Source of the DNA: Ruminococcaceae bacterium BL-4
GTDB lineage: Bacteria > Bacillota > Clostridia > Oscillospirales > Acutalibacteraceae
Direction: 5' to 3'
Assembly (NCBI GenBank): GCA_902809935.1
Contig: LR778134.1
Location: forward strand, 930,001 to 994,000
Length of the DNA stretch: 64,000 nt
Below, piece by piece: positions 42,196-50,995 of the stretch; the first letter of the stretch is position 1, and every line of letters starts with the position of its first letter. Position numbers and translations under genes: made by a program. Under the pieces are notes generated by a model. It searched no databases. It saw only the letters and a program-made list of their open reading frames with translations, and was not told the DNA's origin.

Positions 42196-43197
42196 ATGGA
42201 AGACAACAGAATTATTGAGTGTGTGGAACGTGCGGACTACATCCTTTCTAACTTAATGGCAGTTAAGCCCGGTGAAGAGGTTTTAATTGCAATTGATCCT
42301 CAGACGGATATGCGTATGGCAAATGCGATGGCAGCGGCTGCATTAAAATGTGGTGCAGAATACAACATCAGTATGATGCCGGTTCGTGGCAAAGACAAGG
42401 CCACTATTTTTCCAAAGACTTTGGAAAGTGCAATGGAAGCTTGCGATGTTTTTGTTGGTATGACGACGGCCTCCGGTGCAGCAATCTACAATAACCGCTT
42501 GAAGGAACTTATCAATGAGAAAAAGCTGCGCGAAGTTTCTATCTGTCTGCGTAACATTGATAACTTTACGCGTGGGGGTGCTTTGGCAGACTATGAAGAA
42601 GTTTATAAAGACGGAGAGAAACTGCAGAAAATCTGGAGAGGCCACAAGAAAGCTCATATCACAACCCCTGCTGGCACCGATCTTTATATGGAAATGAACG
42701 ATATGGAACCCATCATTGAATGTGGAATTGCTAGAAATCCAGGGGATGCAATGGCATGGTCAGACGGCGAAGTTTCCCTTGGACCGGTAATCGGTAGCAC
42801 ACACGGAAAATTGGTTATTGATGGGCCAATTTGCTACTATGGATGCCCGACAACACCAGTTGAGTTAAAAATTGAGGGTGGCCGTATTGTTGAGGTTTTA
42901 GGTGGAGATCCCAAAATCTGCAAGGAGATCCGCCGCCAGATTGCAGAGATTAAAGACAGCGACAATATTGCAGAAATTGGTCTGGGACTTAATCCGGCAT
43001 GCCTTTTTAACGGCGACTTTGAAGAGGAGAAAAAAGCACGTGGTACCTGCCATATTGCAATGGGCAATGGCTATTATTATGGTCAGCCTGCTCGGTCTAC
43101 GGTCCACATTGATATGGTGCAGTATAATCCGACAGTCGTTTTTGATGATGAAGTTGTTATCGTAAAAGACGGGAAGGTTGTTTGTCTGGATGACTAA
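42196..43197 (+). CDS. M29 aminopeptidase / NicX-like metalloenzyme
   Basis: 333 residues. Resembles thermophilic aminopeptidase T (M29) and the related NicX 2,5-dihydroxypyridine dioxygenase group: VKPGEEVLIAIDPQTDMRMANAMAAAALKCGAEYNISMMP near 21-60, TTPAGTDLYMEMN near 156-168, and a C-terminal metal region AEIGLGLNPACLFNGDFEEEKKARGTCHIAMGNGYYYGQ with Glu and His residues. Probably a cytosolic metallohydrolase. ATG at 42196 follows AAGGAGTG; the frame upstream has no site. Likely co-transcribed with the DAACS symporter and closed by the terminator at 43292. Confidence 0.78.
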   Translation: MEDNRIIECVERADYILSNLMAVKPGEEVLIAIDPQTDMRMANAMAAAALKCGAEYNISMMPVRGKDKATIFPKTLESAMEACDVFVGMTTASGAAIYNNRLKELINEKKLREVSICLRNIDNFTRGGALADYEEVYKDGEKLQKIWRGHKKAHITTPAGTDLYMEMNDMEPIIECGIARNPGDAMAWSDGEVSLGPVIGSTHGKLVIDGPICYYGCPTTPVELKIEGGRIVEVLGGDPKICKEIRRQIAEIKDSDNIAEIGLGLNPACLFNGDFEEEKKARGTCHIAMGNGYYYGQPARSTVHIDMVQYNPTVVFDDEVVIVKDGKVVCLDD

Positions 43198-43291
43198 TGG
43201 GTTCTGTAAAAAGCAATCATTGTGATTCGTTTTTTAACTTTTTACTCGTTTCTACTACATGAGTGACTCGCTCCTAAGATAAAAAATCTAT

Positions 43292-43336
43292 CATTTGCCC
43301 CGTATTAGCACGATACGGGGCAAATGGCATTTTTTG
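43292..43336 (+). terminator. Terminator after the M29/NicX-like gene
   Basis: CATTTGCCCCGTAT/ATACGGGGCAAATG stem, 7-base loop, T6 tail. Confidence 0.85.
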
Positions 43337-43439
43337 GATCATTCAAAAAGTATAAAAATAAAACAGATTTGCTTTCTATTTTTCGCAAAATTTGTTATAA
43401 TTGAAAGGAAATTGTACGCGAAAGGAGAAGATCCTCCCG

Positions 43440-44408
43440 ATGATGAACGAACTCAGATATGTCTATGAAGTATATCAGGAAAGAAGCTTTTCTAAAGCAG
43501 CTAAAAAGCTTTATATTACGCAGCCAGCTCTAAGTGCAATGGTAAAAAAAGCTGAAATAGAAATCGGACAGCCGATTTTTGACCGCAGTACCATACCGCT
43601 TACTTTAACGGATGCTGGACGTTATTATATTGCATCTGCCAAAAAGATTCTGTTCATTCAAAAAAACATGACTTCATATTTTCAGGACCTCCAGCATTTG
43701 CAGACGGGGCATCTTTCTATTGGAGGTTCTTCATTCTTTTGTACCTATATCCTTTCAAAACAGGTTGGCCGCTTTCAAAAACGTTATCCCGGAATTACAA
43801 TTGACATGGTAGAATCTAACGTGCAGGAACTGAAAAAGCGGGTGGCAGACGATACCTTGAATTTGATTATGGAAACCGCTTTTTTTGAAAATGATCACCT
43901 CAAAAAATATTTTTGCTGTTATGAAGATATCCTCTTAGGAGTACCGGCTTCCTTTGAAATTAATCGAGGACTGGAAAAATATGCTTTATCGTTTCGGGAT
44001 ATTTGTGAAAAGAAAAATGAGGATCCTGCTTTTTTGGCCGTTCCTTTGCAATTTTTTAAAGATCTTCCTTTTTTAATGCTGAAAGAAGGAAATGATCTAT
44101 ATTATCGAGGAATTTCTATTTGCAAAAATGCAGGATTTAATCCACGGATTGCCATTAAACTGGATCAGATTTTGACTGCTTTTTACATTGCATGTACCGG
44201 AGCAGGAGCAGTTTTTATAAGGGCTTCTATGCCTCCATATCTGCCGATGACAAATCAACTCATTTACTACAAACTCAGTGATCCTTTGGCACGACGTGAA
44301 GTTTATCTTGCGCATAAACAAGGGTGCTATGTAACGAATGCCATGGCGGCTTTTCTTAAGATGAGTGGTGTAAAAGATGCACAGTGCTGTCAAGGAAAAA
44401 AGATTTGA
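43440..44408 (+). CDS. LysR family transcriptional regulator
   Basis: 322 residues. N-terminal winged helix: NELRYVYEVYQERSFSKAAKKLYITQPALSAMVKKAEIEIGQPIFDRSTIPLTLTDAG. The remainder is a type 2 periplasmic-binding-like effector domain (SIGGSSFFCTYILSKQVGRFQKRYPGITIDMVESN). An extended -10 TGTTATAAT lies at 43393-43401. ATG at 43440 (or 43443) with AAAGGAG. It is transcribed towards the glutamate-fermentation operon starting 540 bases later and is a candidate regulator of it. Confidence 0.9.
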   Translation: MMNELRYVYEVYQERSFSKAAKKLYITQPALSAMVKKAEIEIGQPIFDRSTIPLTLTDAGRYYIASAKKILFIQKNMTSYFQDLQHLQTGHLSIGGSSFFCTYILSKQVGRFQKRYPGITIDMVESNVQELKKRVADDTLNLIMETAFFENDHLKKYFCCYEDILLGVPASFEINRGLEKYALSFRDICEKKNEDPAFLAVPLQFFKDLPFLMLKEGNDLYYRGISICKNAGFNPRIAIKLDQILTAFYIACTGAGAVFIRASMPPYLPMTNQLIYYKLSDPLARREVYLAHKQGCYVTNAMAAFLKMSGVKDAQCCQGKKI

Positions 44409-44545
44409 TTTTGCAAGAATTGGTCGATTGAAAATTCAAAATCAAGAAATCTGAATATAAAATTTTTCAAAAAACTCGTAGGATAAGACAAAAGCAAACT
44501 AGCTAATTTATCGTTATTTACCAAAAAAAGCTTCGAATTTTCTAG

Positions 44546-44573
44546 TTGCTTTTCCAAAAATCTATGATATAAT
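44546..44573 (+). promoter_or_regulatory. Promoter of the gcd/gct operon
   Basis: TTGCTT at 44546-44551, 16-base spacer, extended -10 TGATATAAT ending at 44573; the start near 44580 gives a leader of about 370 nt. Confidence 0.65.
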
Positions 44574-44579
44574 GTGAAT

Positions 44580-44947
44580 GAAAATTTACAAAATGTTCAA
44601 GAATGGGTTGAAACAAGATACCTAAAAATGAATAATCAGATTTGTGCAAAATGCCGATTATTTAAATGACATAAGGGAAAATGAGGAAAATTGGTCTTTT
44701 GATGAACCTCTTGAAAAAATAGATTGTAAGTTTTCCGGCGCCGGTTGAACGGCATTTTTCTATGGCATAAAATTGGAATGGATTCCATAATGCGAAATGG
44801 AAGAGCGCTGCGCCGGTATCTTGATTGCTGACGCTGTCGTTGACAAGTTGTTTTTACCGCCGGCGGCGGGAGGCAAATTAGTAAATCAATACCATTTCAA
44901 TTCTGGCGCGTTTCGTTTTCTCAAAAATTTTTACTTAAGGGGGTGTA
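44580..44947 (+). promoter_or_regulatory. Long untranslated leader of the glutaconyl-CoA decarboxylase operon
   Basis: No convincing gene in 44409-44947. Within the leader several GC-rich self-complementary segments stand out against AT-rich surroundings: CCGGCGCCGG with GCCG-6-CGGC followed by a T-rich tract (about 44736-44761), GCGCTGCGC near 44806, and CCGCCGGCGG near 44859. These could pair alternatively, as in attenuators. It matches no riboswitch class I can recall. Confidence 0.4.
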
Positions 44948-45265
44948 ATGTTAATTATGTGGACTTCGAACACAATGGATGCTGGTAGTGCAATAATGGT
45001 TTCCGTAATGGGTATAGCTGTGGTCTTTCTGTCTCTGATTGCACTGGCTATCGCAATTATTATTGTGTCAAAAATTGTGAATTCAGCTCAGAAAAACAAG
45101 AAAGTAGCACCAGTAGCACCAACAGCACCGTCAACATCAGCAGCACCGATTGCTTCTAGTAGTGCTGATGATGAAACTTATGCAGTCTTGATGGCTGCAG
45201 TCTGTGAGGAAGCGAATGCTTCTCCGGATACGATTCAGATCAAGGAGATCAAAGAGATCAAATAA
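44948..45265 (+). CDS. gcdD: Glutaconyl-CoA decarboxylase, delta subunit (OadG family)
   Basis: 105 residues. One N-terminal membrane helix (IMVSVMGIAVVFLSLIALAIAIIIVSKIV), an Ala/Pro/Ser linker and a short charged C-terminus. Matches OadG/GcdD, the small anchor subunit that assembles sodium-pumping biotin decarboxylases. AAGGGGGTGTA precedes the ATG. First gene of gcdD-gcdC-gcdB-gctA-gctB-gcdA. Confidence 0.85.
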   Translation: MLIMWTSNTMDAGSAIMVSVMGIAVVFLSLIALAIAIIIVSKIVNSAQKNKKVAPVAPTAPSTSAAPIASSSADDETYAVLMAAVCEEANASPDTIQIKEIKEIK

Positions 45266-45347
45266 ATGGATCAAATGATCTAGATCTAAAACTTTATTAA
45301 TGACTCTTTCTTAATTAAAAACATATTAGAATTAAAGGAGAATTGTA

Positions 45348-45749
45348 ATGAAATACGTTGCAACTTTGAATGGTAAGAAATATGAGATTGAAATTGAAAA
45401 GGTAGAGAGCGGCTATCAGCCGATGTCTCGTGCTGCTGTTGCCGCGCCTGTCGCTCCTGCTGCAGCGCCTGCTCCTGTTGCTGCTCCAGCTCCTGCTGCT
45501 GCTCCAGCCCCTGCCGCTGCTCCTGTTGCTGCTGGCGACAATAATGTTATTTCTCCAATGCCTGGAAAAATTTTGGATGTCAAATGCAAAGTCGGGGATG
45601 TCGTTAAGGCTGGCCAGGTTCTTATTATGTTGGAAGCTATGAAGATGGAAAATGAGATCGTTGCTCAAGCGGATGGAACTGTAGCAGCTATTCCGGTACA
45701 TACAGGTGATATGGTTGATACCGATGCTACGCTAGTCGTGCTGAAGTAA
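45348..45749 (+). CDS. gcdC: Glutaconyl-CoA decarboxylase, biotin carrier (gamma) subunit
   Basis: 133 residues. An N-terminal 28 residues, an Ala/Pro/Val-only flexible linker (about 29-62), then a biotinyl domain with the EAMKM site (biotin Lys99) and flanking ISPMPGKI. Carries CO2 from the alpha to the beta subunit. Linkers of this kind are known in GcdC proteins and vary in length between species. AAAGGAGAATTGTA precedes the ATG. Confidence 0.93.
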   Translation: MKYVATLNGKKYEIEIEKVESGYQPMSRAAVAAPVAPAAAPAPVAAPAPAAAPAPAAAPVAAGDNNVISPMPGKILDVKCKVGDVVKAGQVLIMLEAMKMENEIVAQADGTVAAIPVHTGDMVDTDATLVVLK

Positions 45750-45764
45750 GGAGGCACGCTTAGA

Positions 45765-46892
45765 ATGAATTTTATTACTGTTCTGGGGAGGATATTTCAG
45801 GAATCCGGTTTTGCTGCGATTACATGGCAGCAGGCTGTGATGATGATTGTATCCTTTGTCCTGATGTATTTAGCAATTAAAAAGCAGTTTGAGCCGTTGC
45901 TTTTGCTTCCAATCGCTTTTGGAATTTTTCTTGCAAACTTGCCTCTTGCGAATATGGGTGCTGAAGAAGGCGGCGTTATCTCGGTATTGTATCAAGGCAT
46001 TAAAGGAGACTTGTTCCCCTGCCTGATCTTTATGGGAGTCGGTGCAATGACCGATTTTGCTCCTTTGATAGCAAACCCGATCAGCTTATTGCTTGGTGCT
46101 TCTGCACAGCTTGGTGTTTACTGCGCATTCCTGCTGGCATTGGCAACCGGCCTCTTTACGCCGGGACAGGCCGCTGCAATCGGCATTATCGGTGGTGCTG
46201 ATGGCCCGACTTCTATTTATCTTGCAAATAACCTTGCACCGAATCTGGTTGCACCAATCGCTGTTGCAGCATATTCATACATGGCTTTGATTCCGCTGAT
46301 TCAGCCTCCGATTATGCGTGCACTTACTACTCAAAAAGAGCGTGCCATCAAGATGGGCCAGCTCCGCAAAGTATCTAAAGTCGAAAAAATGGTTTTCCCG
46401 ATTTTCGTTGTTCTGTTCTGCTCATTGCTCCTGCCGGATGTTGCTCCGCTGCTGGGCATGCTGATGTTGGGCAACCTGTTCCGTGAGAGTGGTGTGGTTG
46501 AGCGTCTTTCCGATGTTGCTCAGAATGCTCTGTGCAACATTGTTACGATTTTCCTTGGCCTCTCCGTTGGCGCTACTGCAAACGGAGAACTCTTCCTGCG
46601 GACTCAAACTCTGGCAATCATTGCAATGGGTTTGATTGCATTCTCATTCTCCACTGCAGGTGGTCTTCTCTTCGGCAAACTTCTTTGCCATTTGACTCAC
46701 GGCAAGATCAATCCGCTGATTGGTTCCGCTGGTGTATCTGCAGTTCCTATGGCTGCACGTGTTTCACAGGTAGAAGGCCGCAAATACAATCCGACCAATT
46801 TCCTGCTGATGCATGCAATGGGGCCGAACGTGGCTGGCGTTATTGGTACTGCAATGGCTGCCGGGTACTTCCTGACCGTTTTTAAAGTCTGA
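45765..46892 (+). CDS. gcdB: Glutaconyl-CoA decarboxylase, sodium-pump beta subunit
   Basis: 375 residues, about 10 helices. Decarboxylates carboxybiotin and exports Na+. Signatures of the OadB/GcdB family: [15 protein letters not shown] near 86-100, [50 protein letters not shown] near 143-192 (contains the Na+-binding aspartate), [20 protein letters not shown] near 317-336 and [19 protein letters not shown] near 345-363. Starts 15 bases after gcdC. Confidence 0.95.
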   Translation: MNFITVLGRIFQESGFAAITWQQAVMMIVSFVLMYLAIKKQFEPLLLLPIAFGIFLANLPLANMGAEEGGVISVLYQGIKGDLFPCLIFMGVGAMTDFAPLIANPISLLLGASAQLGVYCAFLLALATGLFTPGQAAAIGIIGGADGPTSIYLANNLAPNLVAPIAVAAYSYMALIPLIQPPIMRALTTQKERAIKMGQLRKVSKVEKMVFPIFVVLFCSLLLPDVAPLLGMLMLGNLFRESGVVERLSDVAQNALCNIVTIFLGLSVGATANGELFLRTQTLAIIAMGLIAFSFSTAGGLLFGKLLCHLTHGKINPLIGSAGVSAVPMAARVSQVEGRKYNPTNFLLMHAMGPNVAGVIGTAMAAGYFLTVFKV

Positions 46893-46963
46893 TTTCTGAT
46901 TGATCCTTTTGTTCATTAATTGCCCTTTATGGGCAATGAAAATATAATTAGGGGGTTTTTAGC

Positions 46964-47923
46964 GTGGGAAAAATCTATTCTCTGCACGATGCGATTGCTA
47001 AGTACGTCAGCGATGGCGACTTTATCGCATTCGGTGGCTTCACAACGAACAGAAAGCCTTTCGCTGCTGTTCACGAAATTTTGCGTCAGGGCAAAAAGGA
47101 CTTTATTGTCCAGACAGGCCCTGCCGGCCATGATGTCGATATGCTGATCGGCGAGGGTCGTGTAAAGGCATTTATCAACTGCTACATTGCAAACTCTGGT
47201 TTTACAAATGTATGCCGCCGCTTCCGTAAAGCGTACGAGCAGGGCAAACTCCTGATGGAGGATTACTCTCAGGATGTTCTGATGCTTCAGTTGCATGCAG
47301 CTTCCCTTGGGCTTCCTTTCCTGCCGGTCAAATTGATGATCGGTTCCGGTTTGGAAACCGAGTGGGGCATTACGAAGGAACAGCGCCAGAAGATCGACAA
47401 GTTGCCGGATGATAAATTTGTTACCATCGAGAACCCGTTCAAGAAGGGCGACAAAGTTCTGGCTTGCCCGGTTCCGGAAATTGATACTGCAATTATCCAT
47501 GTGCAGTATGCTTCTCCGGACGGAACCTGCCGTATCATTGGTGACGAATTCCATGATGTTGATATTGCAGTTGCAGCTAAGAAGACCATCGTTACTTGCG
47601 AGCAGATCATCAGCGATGAACAGATTCGCCGTGATCCGACCCTCAACTCCATTCCGGGCTTCTGCGTGGATGCTGTTGTATTGGCTCCTTTTGGTGCACA
47701 TCCGTCTCAGTGCTACAGCCTTTACGATTATGATAAGGCTTATTATAAGGCTTATGATGTCGCCAGCAAGACTGAAGAGGACTTTAAGACATTTGTGGAC
47801 GAGTGGGTTTACGGTGTTAAAGACCATGAGGAATACATCAACAAACTTGGTGCTTCCCGCCTTGCAAAGCTGAAGGTCATTCCGGGCCTCGGCTATGCTG
47901 TAGATATGACGAAGGAGGGTTAA
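46964..47923 (+). CDS. gctA: Glutaconate CoA-transferase, subunit A
   Basis: 319 residues. Transfers CoA to (R)-2-hydroxyglutarate (or glutaconate) from acetyl-CoA. N-terminus KIYSLHDAIAKYVSDGDFIAFGGFTTNRKPFAAVHEILRQ and GPAGHDVDMLIGEGRVKAFINCYIANSGF match GctA of Acidaminococcus. Codon use shifts here to C-ending and CTG/CGC codons, as expected of highly expressed genes. GTG start at 46964 behind AGGGGG. Confidence 0.95.
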   Translation: MGKIYSLHDAIAKYVSDGDFIAFGGFTTNRKPFAAVHEILRQGKKDFIVQTGPAGHDVDMLIGEGRVKAFINCYIANSGFTNVCRRFRKAYEQGKLLMEDYSQDVLMLQLHAASLGLPFLPVKLMIGSGLETEWGITKEQRQKIDKLPDDKFVTIENPFKKGDKVLACPVPEIDTAIIHVQYASPDGTCRIIGDEFHDVDIAVAAKKTIVTCEQIISDEQIRRDPTLNSIPGFCVDAVVLAPFGAHPSQCYSLYDYDKAYYKAYDVASKTEEDFKTFVDEWVYGVKDHEEYINKLGASRLAKLKVIPGLGYAVDMTKEG

Positions 47924-47926
47924 GTA

Positions 47927-48730
47927 ATGGCTGATTACACGAATTATACGAATAAAGAAATTCAGGCTGTAAACATTGCGAAATGCATTCAGAATGATCA
48001 GATCGTAATTGTTGGTACTGGCCTTCCGCTGATCGGTGCATCTTTGGCAAAACGCGTTTATGCTCCGAAATGCCACCTGATCGTTGAGAGTGGTTTGATG
48101 GATTGCTCTCCAATCGAAGTTCCCCGCAGCGTCGGTGATGCTCGTTTTATGGCACATTGCGCTGTTCAGTGGCCGAATATCCGTTTCATCGGATTTGAAG
48201 CAAATGAATGGCTTCATAACGAGAACCGTCTGATTGCATTTATCGGCGGCGCTCAGATCGACCCGTTCGGCAATGTAAACTCCACAAGCATTGGCGATTA
48301 TCATCATCCGAAGACTCGTTTCACCGGTTCCGGCGGAGCGAACGGCATTGCTACATACTGCAACACAATCATTATGATGCAGCATGAGAAACGCCGCTTT
48401 ATGCAGAAGGTTGACTACATCACCAGCCCTGGCTGGATGGAAGGCCCTGGCGGACGTGAAGCTCACGGCCTGCCTGGAAACCGTGGCCCGCAGATGGTTG
48501 TTACCGACCGCGGCATCCTGAAGTTTGACAAAGATACAAAGAGAATGTATCTTGCTGGTTATTATCCGTCTTCTTCTCCGGAAGAAATTATTGAAAATAC
48601 TGGCTTTGACATTGATGTTTCTAAGGCTGTCAAGTTGGATGCTCCGGATCCGGAAGTTATCCGTATGATTCGCGAAGAAATCGATCCTGGCCAGGCATTT
48701 ATTAAAGTACCCGTGGAGGAAAAAGCATAA
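47927..48730 (+). CDS. gctB: Glutaconate CoA-transferase, subunit B
   Basis: 267 residues. Carries the catalytic glutamate expected in the segment LIVESGLMDCSPIEVPRSVGDARF (about 46-69; Glu at about residue 49), and an FIGGAQIDPFGNVNSTSIGDY region near 105-125. Forms the active site with subunit A. The ATG is 3 bases after the gctA stop, and its stop overlaps the gcdA start (TAATG), so gctA, gctB and gcdA are coupled. Confidence 0.95.
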   Translation: MADYTNYTNKEIQAVNIAKCIQNDQIVIVGTGLPLIGASLAKRVYAPKCHLIVESGLMDCSPIEVPRSVGDARFMAHCAVQWPNIRFIGFEANEWLHNENRLIAFIGGAQIDPFGNVNSTSIGDYHHPKTRFTGSGGANGIATYCNTIIMMQHEKRRFMQKVDYITSPGWMEGPGGREAHGLPGNRGPQMVVTDRGILKFDKDTKRMYLAGYYPSSSPEEIIENTGFDIDVSKAVKLDAPDPEVIRMIREEIDPGQAFIKVPVEEKA

Positions 48731-50496
48731 TGAGTGATCATCAGTATTCCATGCCTTGCTATTTTCAGAATATGCCTGTTATCGGACGCCCGGTAGCAGC
48801 ACCAAATGCTGAAAATGAGCAGGACATTAAGAAGGTTGAAAATGAGATTGCCTCCTTAGCTCAGGCAGCTGAGCAGGCTGGCCGTGCTGACGATTCCCTG
48901 CACGCTTCCGGTCAATATACCGCGATGGAGCGTGTAAACGCGCTGGTTGATCCCGGTACATGGTGCCCTCTCAACAGCCTCTATAATCCCCAGCACAATA
49001 AAAACGGTTCTACTGCTATTATTAAGGGCCTCGGCCGCATTCATGGGAAATGGGCAGTCGTTGTTGCTTCCGATAATAAGAAGCTTGCTGGTGCCTGGAT
49101 TCCGGGGCAGTCTGAGAATTTGCTCCGTGCTTCCGATACTGCAAAGACTCTTCATATTCCATTGGTCTATGTCCTGAACTGCTCCGGTGTTAAACTGGAT
49201 GAGCAGGAAAAAGTTTATGCAAACCGTCGCGGCGGCGGCAGTCCTTTCTATCGCAATGCAGAACTTCAGCAGTTAGGTGTTCCGGTGCTTGTCGGCATCT
49301 ATGGAACAAACCCTGCAGGCGGTGGATATCACAGCATTAGCCCGACAATCTTGATTGCCCACGCAAAAGCAAACATGGCAGTCGGCGGTGCTGGAATCCT
49401 TGGCGGCATGAACCCGAAGGGTTATGTCGACATGGAAGGGGCAAAGCAGATGGTCGAAGCGACCGAAAAGGGACCGAAGCAGGATCCTCCAGGATCTGTT
49501 GCAGTTCATTACGGCCAGACCGGTTTCTTCCGTGAAGTTTACACAGAGGAAATGGGCGTTATCGAAGCACTGAAGAAATACATGGATGATATCCCGGCTT
49601 ATAACCTCGACTTCTTCCGTGTTGATGATCCTCGGGAGCCTCAGTTCCCGGCAGATGATCTTTATTCCATCGTGCCGTTTAACCAGAAGCGTCAGTACAA
49701 TGCTTATGATGTTCTTGCTCGCTTGTTTGATAACAGTGAGTTCTCTGAGTTCAAGAAGGGTTATGGCCCTGAGATCATCTGCGGCATGGCAAAAGCAGAT
49801 GGCCTGCTTGTCGGTGTTGTCACTAACGTTCAGGGCCTGCTGATGCATTATCCGGAGTATAAGCAGAATTCTGTCGGCATTGGCGGTAAGCTTTATCGTC
49901 AGGGCTTGATTAAGATGAATGAGTTTGTTACTCTGTGTGCTCGTGATCGCATCCCAATGGTTTGGGTTCAGGATACAACCGGTATTGATGTTGGCGATCC
50001 TGCTGAGAAGGCTGAACTGCTTGGATTGGGCCAGTCTTTGATCTATTCCATCCAGAACAGCAATATTCCGCAGATGGAAATCACGCTGCGCAAAGGAACT
50101 GCTGCAGCTCACTATGTTATGGGCGGTCCTCAAGGCAACGATACCAATGCCTTCACGCTTGGTACTGCTGCAACTGAGATGTATGTCATGAATGGTGAAA
50201 CTGCTGCTGCTGCAATGTATTCTCGCCGCCTTGTAAAAGATGACAAAGCTGGTAAGGACCTGCAGCCGACGATTGATAAGATGAACGAACTGATCAAGGA
50301 ATATGACGAAAAGTCCCGTCCGAAGTTCTGCGCTCAGGAAGGCTTTGTTGATGAAATTGTCAACATGAATGCAATGCGTTCTTATATCAAAGCTTTTGCA
50401 GACAGCTCTTATCAGAATCCGCAGTCTATCTGTGCATTCCATCAGATGCTGTTACCTCGTGTAACGCGTGACTTTGATACATTTAAGAAGCCGTAA
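48730..50496 (+). CDS. gcdA: Glutaconyl-CoA decarboxylase, alpha subunit (carboxytransferase)
   Basis: 588 residues, equal to the usual GcdA length. Moves the carboxyl group of glutaconyl-CoA to biotin, giving crotonyl-CoA. Carboxyltransferase domains (crotonase fold): GSTAIIKGLGRIHGKWAVVVASDNKKLAGAWIPGQSENLLRA near 96-137, NPAGGGYHSISPT with oxyanion-hole glycines near 195-207, and in the C-terminal half GTAAAHYVMGGPQGNDTNAFTLGTAATEMYVMNGETAAAAMYSRRL. Overlaps gctB by one base. A GC-rich hairpin follows. Confidence 0.96.
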   Translation: MSDHQYSMPCYFQNMPVIGRPVAAPNAENEQDIKKVENEIASLAQAAEQAGRADDSLHASGQYTAMERVNALVDPGTWCPLNSLYNPQHNKNGSTAIIKGLGRIHGKWAVVVASDNKKLAGAWIPGQSENLLRASDTAKTLHIPLVYVLNCSGVKLDEQEKVYANRRGGGSPFYRNAELQQLGVPVLVGIYGTNPAGGGYHSISPTILIAHAKANMAVGGAGILGGMNPKGYVDMEGAKQMVEATEKGPKQDPPGSVAVHYGQTGFFREVYTEEMGVIEALKKYMDDIPAYNLDFFRVDDPREPQFPADDLYSIVPFNQKRQYNAYDVLARLFDNSEFSEFKKGYGPEIICGMAKADGLLVGVVTNVQGLLMHYPEYKQNSVGIGGKLYRQGLIKMNEFVTLCARDRIPMVWVQDTTGIDVGDPAEKAELLGLGQSLIYSIQNSNIPQMEITLRKGTAAAHYVMGGPQGNDTNAFTLGTAATEMYVMNGETAAAAMYSRRLVKDDKAGKDLQPTIDKMNELIKEYDEKSRPKFCAQEGFVDEIVNMNAMRSYIKAFADSSYQNPQSICAFHQMLLPRVTRDFDTFKKP

Positions 50497-50518
50497 GTTT
50501 CTGATTCAATAAAAATCA

Positions 50519-50580
50519 TGCCGGGGGACTGCCCGATCCATTCCGATTGGGGAGTGGAAAGGGAAGCCCCCGGTGTTTTA
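50519..50580 (+). terminator. Hairpin after gcdA
   Basis: CCGGGGGACT and AGCCCCCGG (one bulged A) close a long loop; the tail is only GTTTTAT, so termination may be partial, allowing some read-through into gltS-hgdCAB. Confidence 0.5.
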
Positions 50581-50724
50581 TGAGCGTGTTTTGTGCCTGA
50601 AAGCGGAAGAGAAATTTGAAGAAAGTCTGACTCTTTAAAATTGGAAGATTGATTAATTTTTGTCAGTTTACACAATTTAACAGAGAAAATAAAGAAATTT
50701 TTCAATATTTCTGCACTTTAAAGG

Positions 50725-50753
50725 TTGAAGTTTATTAGAGAATCTTATATAAT
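50725..50753 (+). promoter_or_regulatory. Promoter of gltS-hgdC-hgdA-hgdB
   Basis: TTGAAG at 50725-50730, 17-base spacer, TATAAT at 50748-50753. The leader of about 235 nt contains an inverted repeat GCAAATCAT/ATGATTTGC (50764-50791) and a UUCG-capped hairpin GGGCTTCGCCC near 50870. Confidence 0.7.
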
Positions 50754-50995
50754 TGTACCAGGTGCAAATCATAAGGTGCAATATGATTTGCATTTGCTTT
50801 CCGCTTTATTAGGAAAACGGTCTATAGTGTAACGGAAAATCCCTGTGGCTATGTGCGATGAGTTGTTGGGCTTCGCCCATTATCCTAACATGGGGAGAAA
50901 GGAGGAAATCACTTTTTTGGATGCCCCAGGGCTTGTAAAAACAGCCGCGAGACTTTCAGTGTGCATTATAAATAAAAAAGTAATTAGGGAGCGAA

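Noticed and set aside
44797-44988. 63-residue frame before gcdD
   Set aside because: Overlaps the gcdD start in another frame, no ribosome site, and lies in the structured leader.
45430-45545. Alanine/proline-coding repeat in gcdC considered as a tandem DNA repeat
   Set aside because: It is the flexible linker of the biotin carrier subunit, common in this family, and not an independent repeat element.
46916-48466. 516-codon open frame on the minus strand across gctA/gctB
   Set aside because: Antisense shadow of two strongly identified genes with high codon bias; cysteine- and histidine-rich product without domain signatures.
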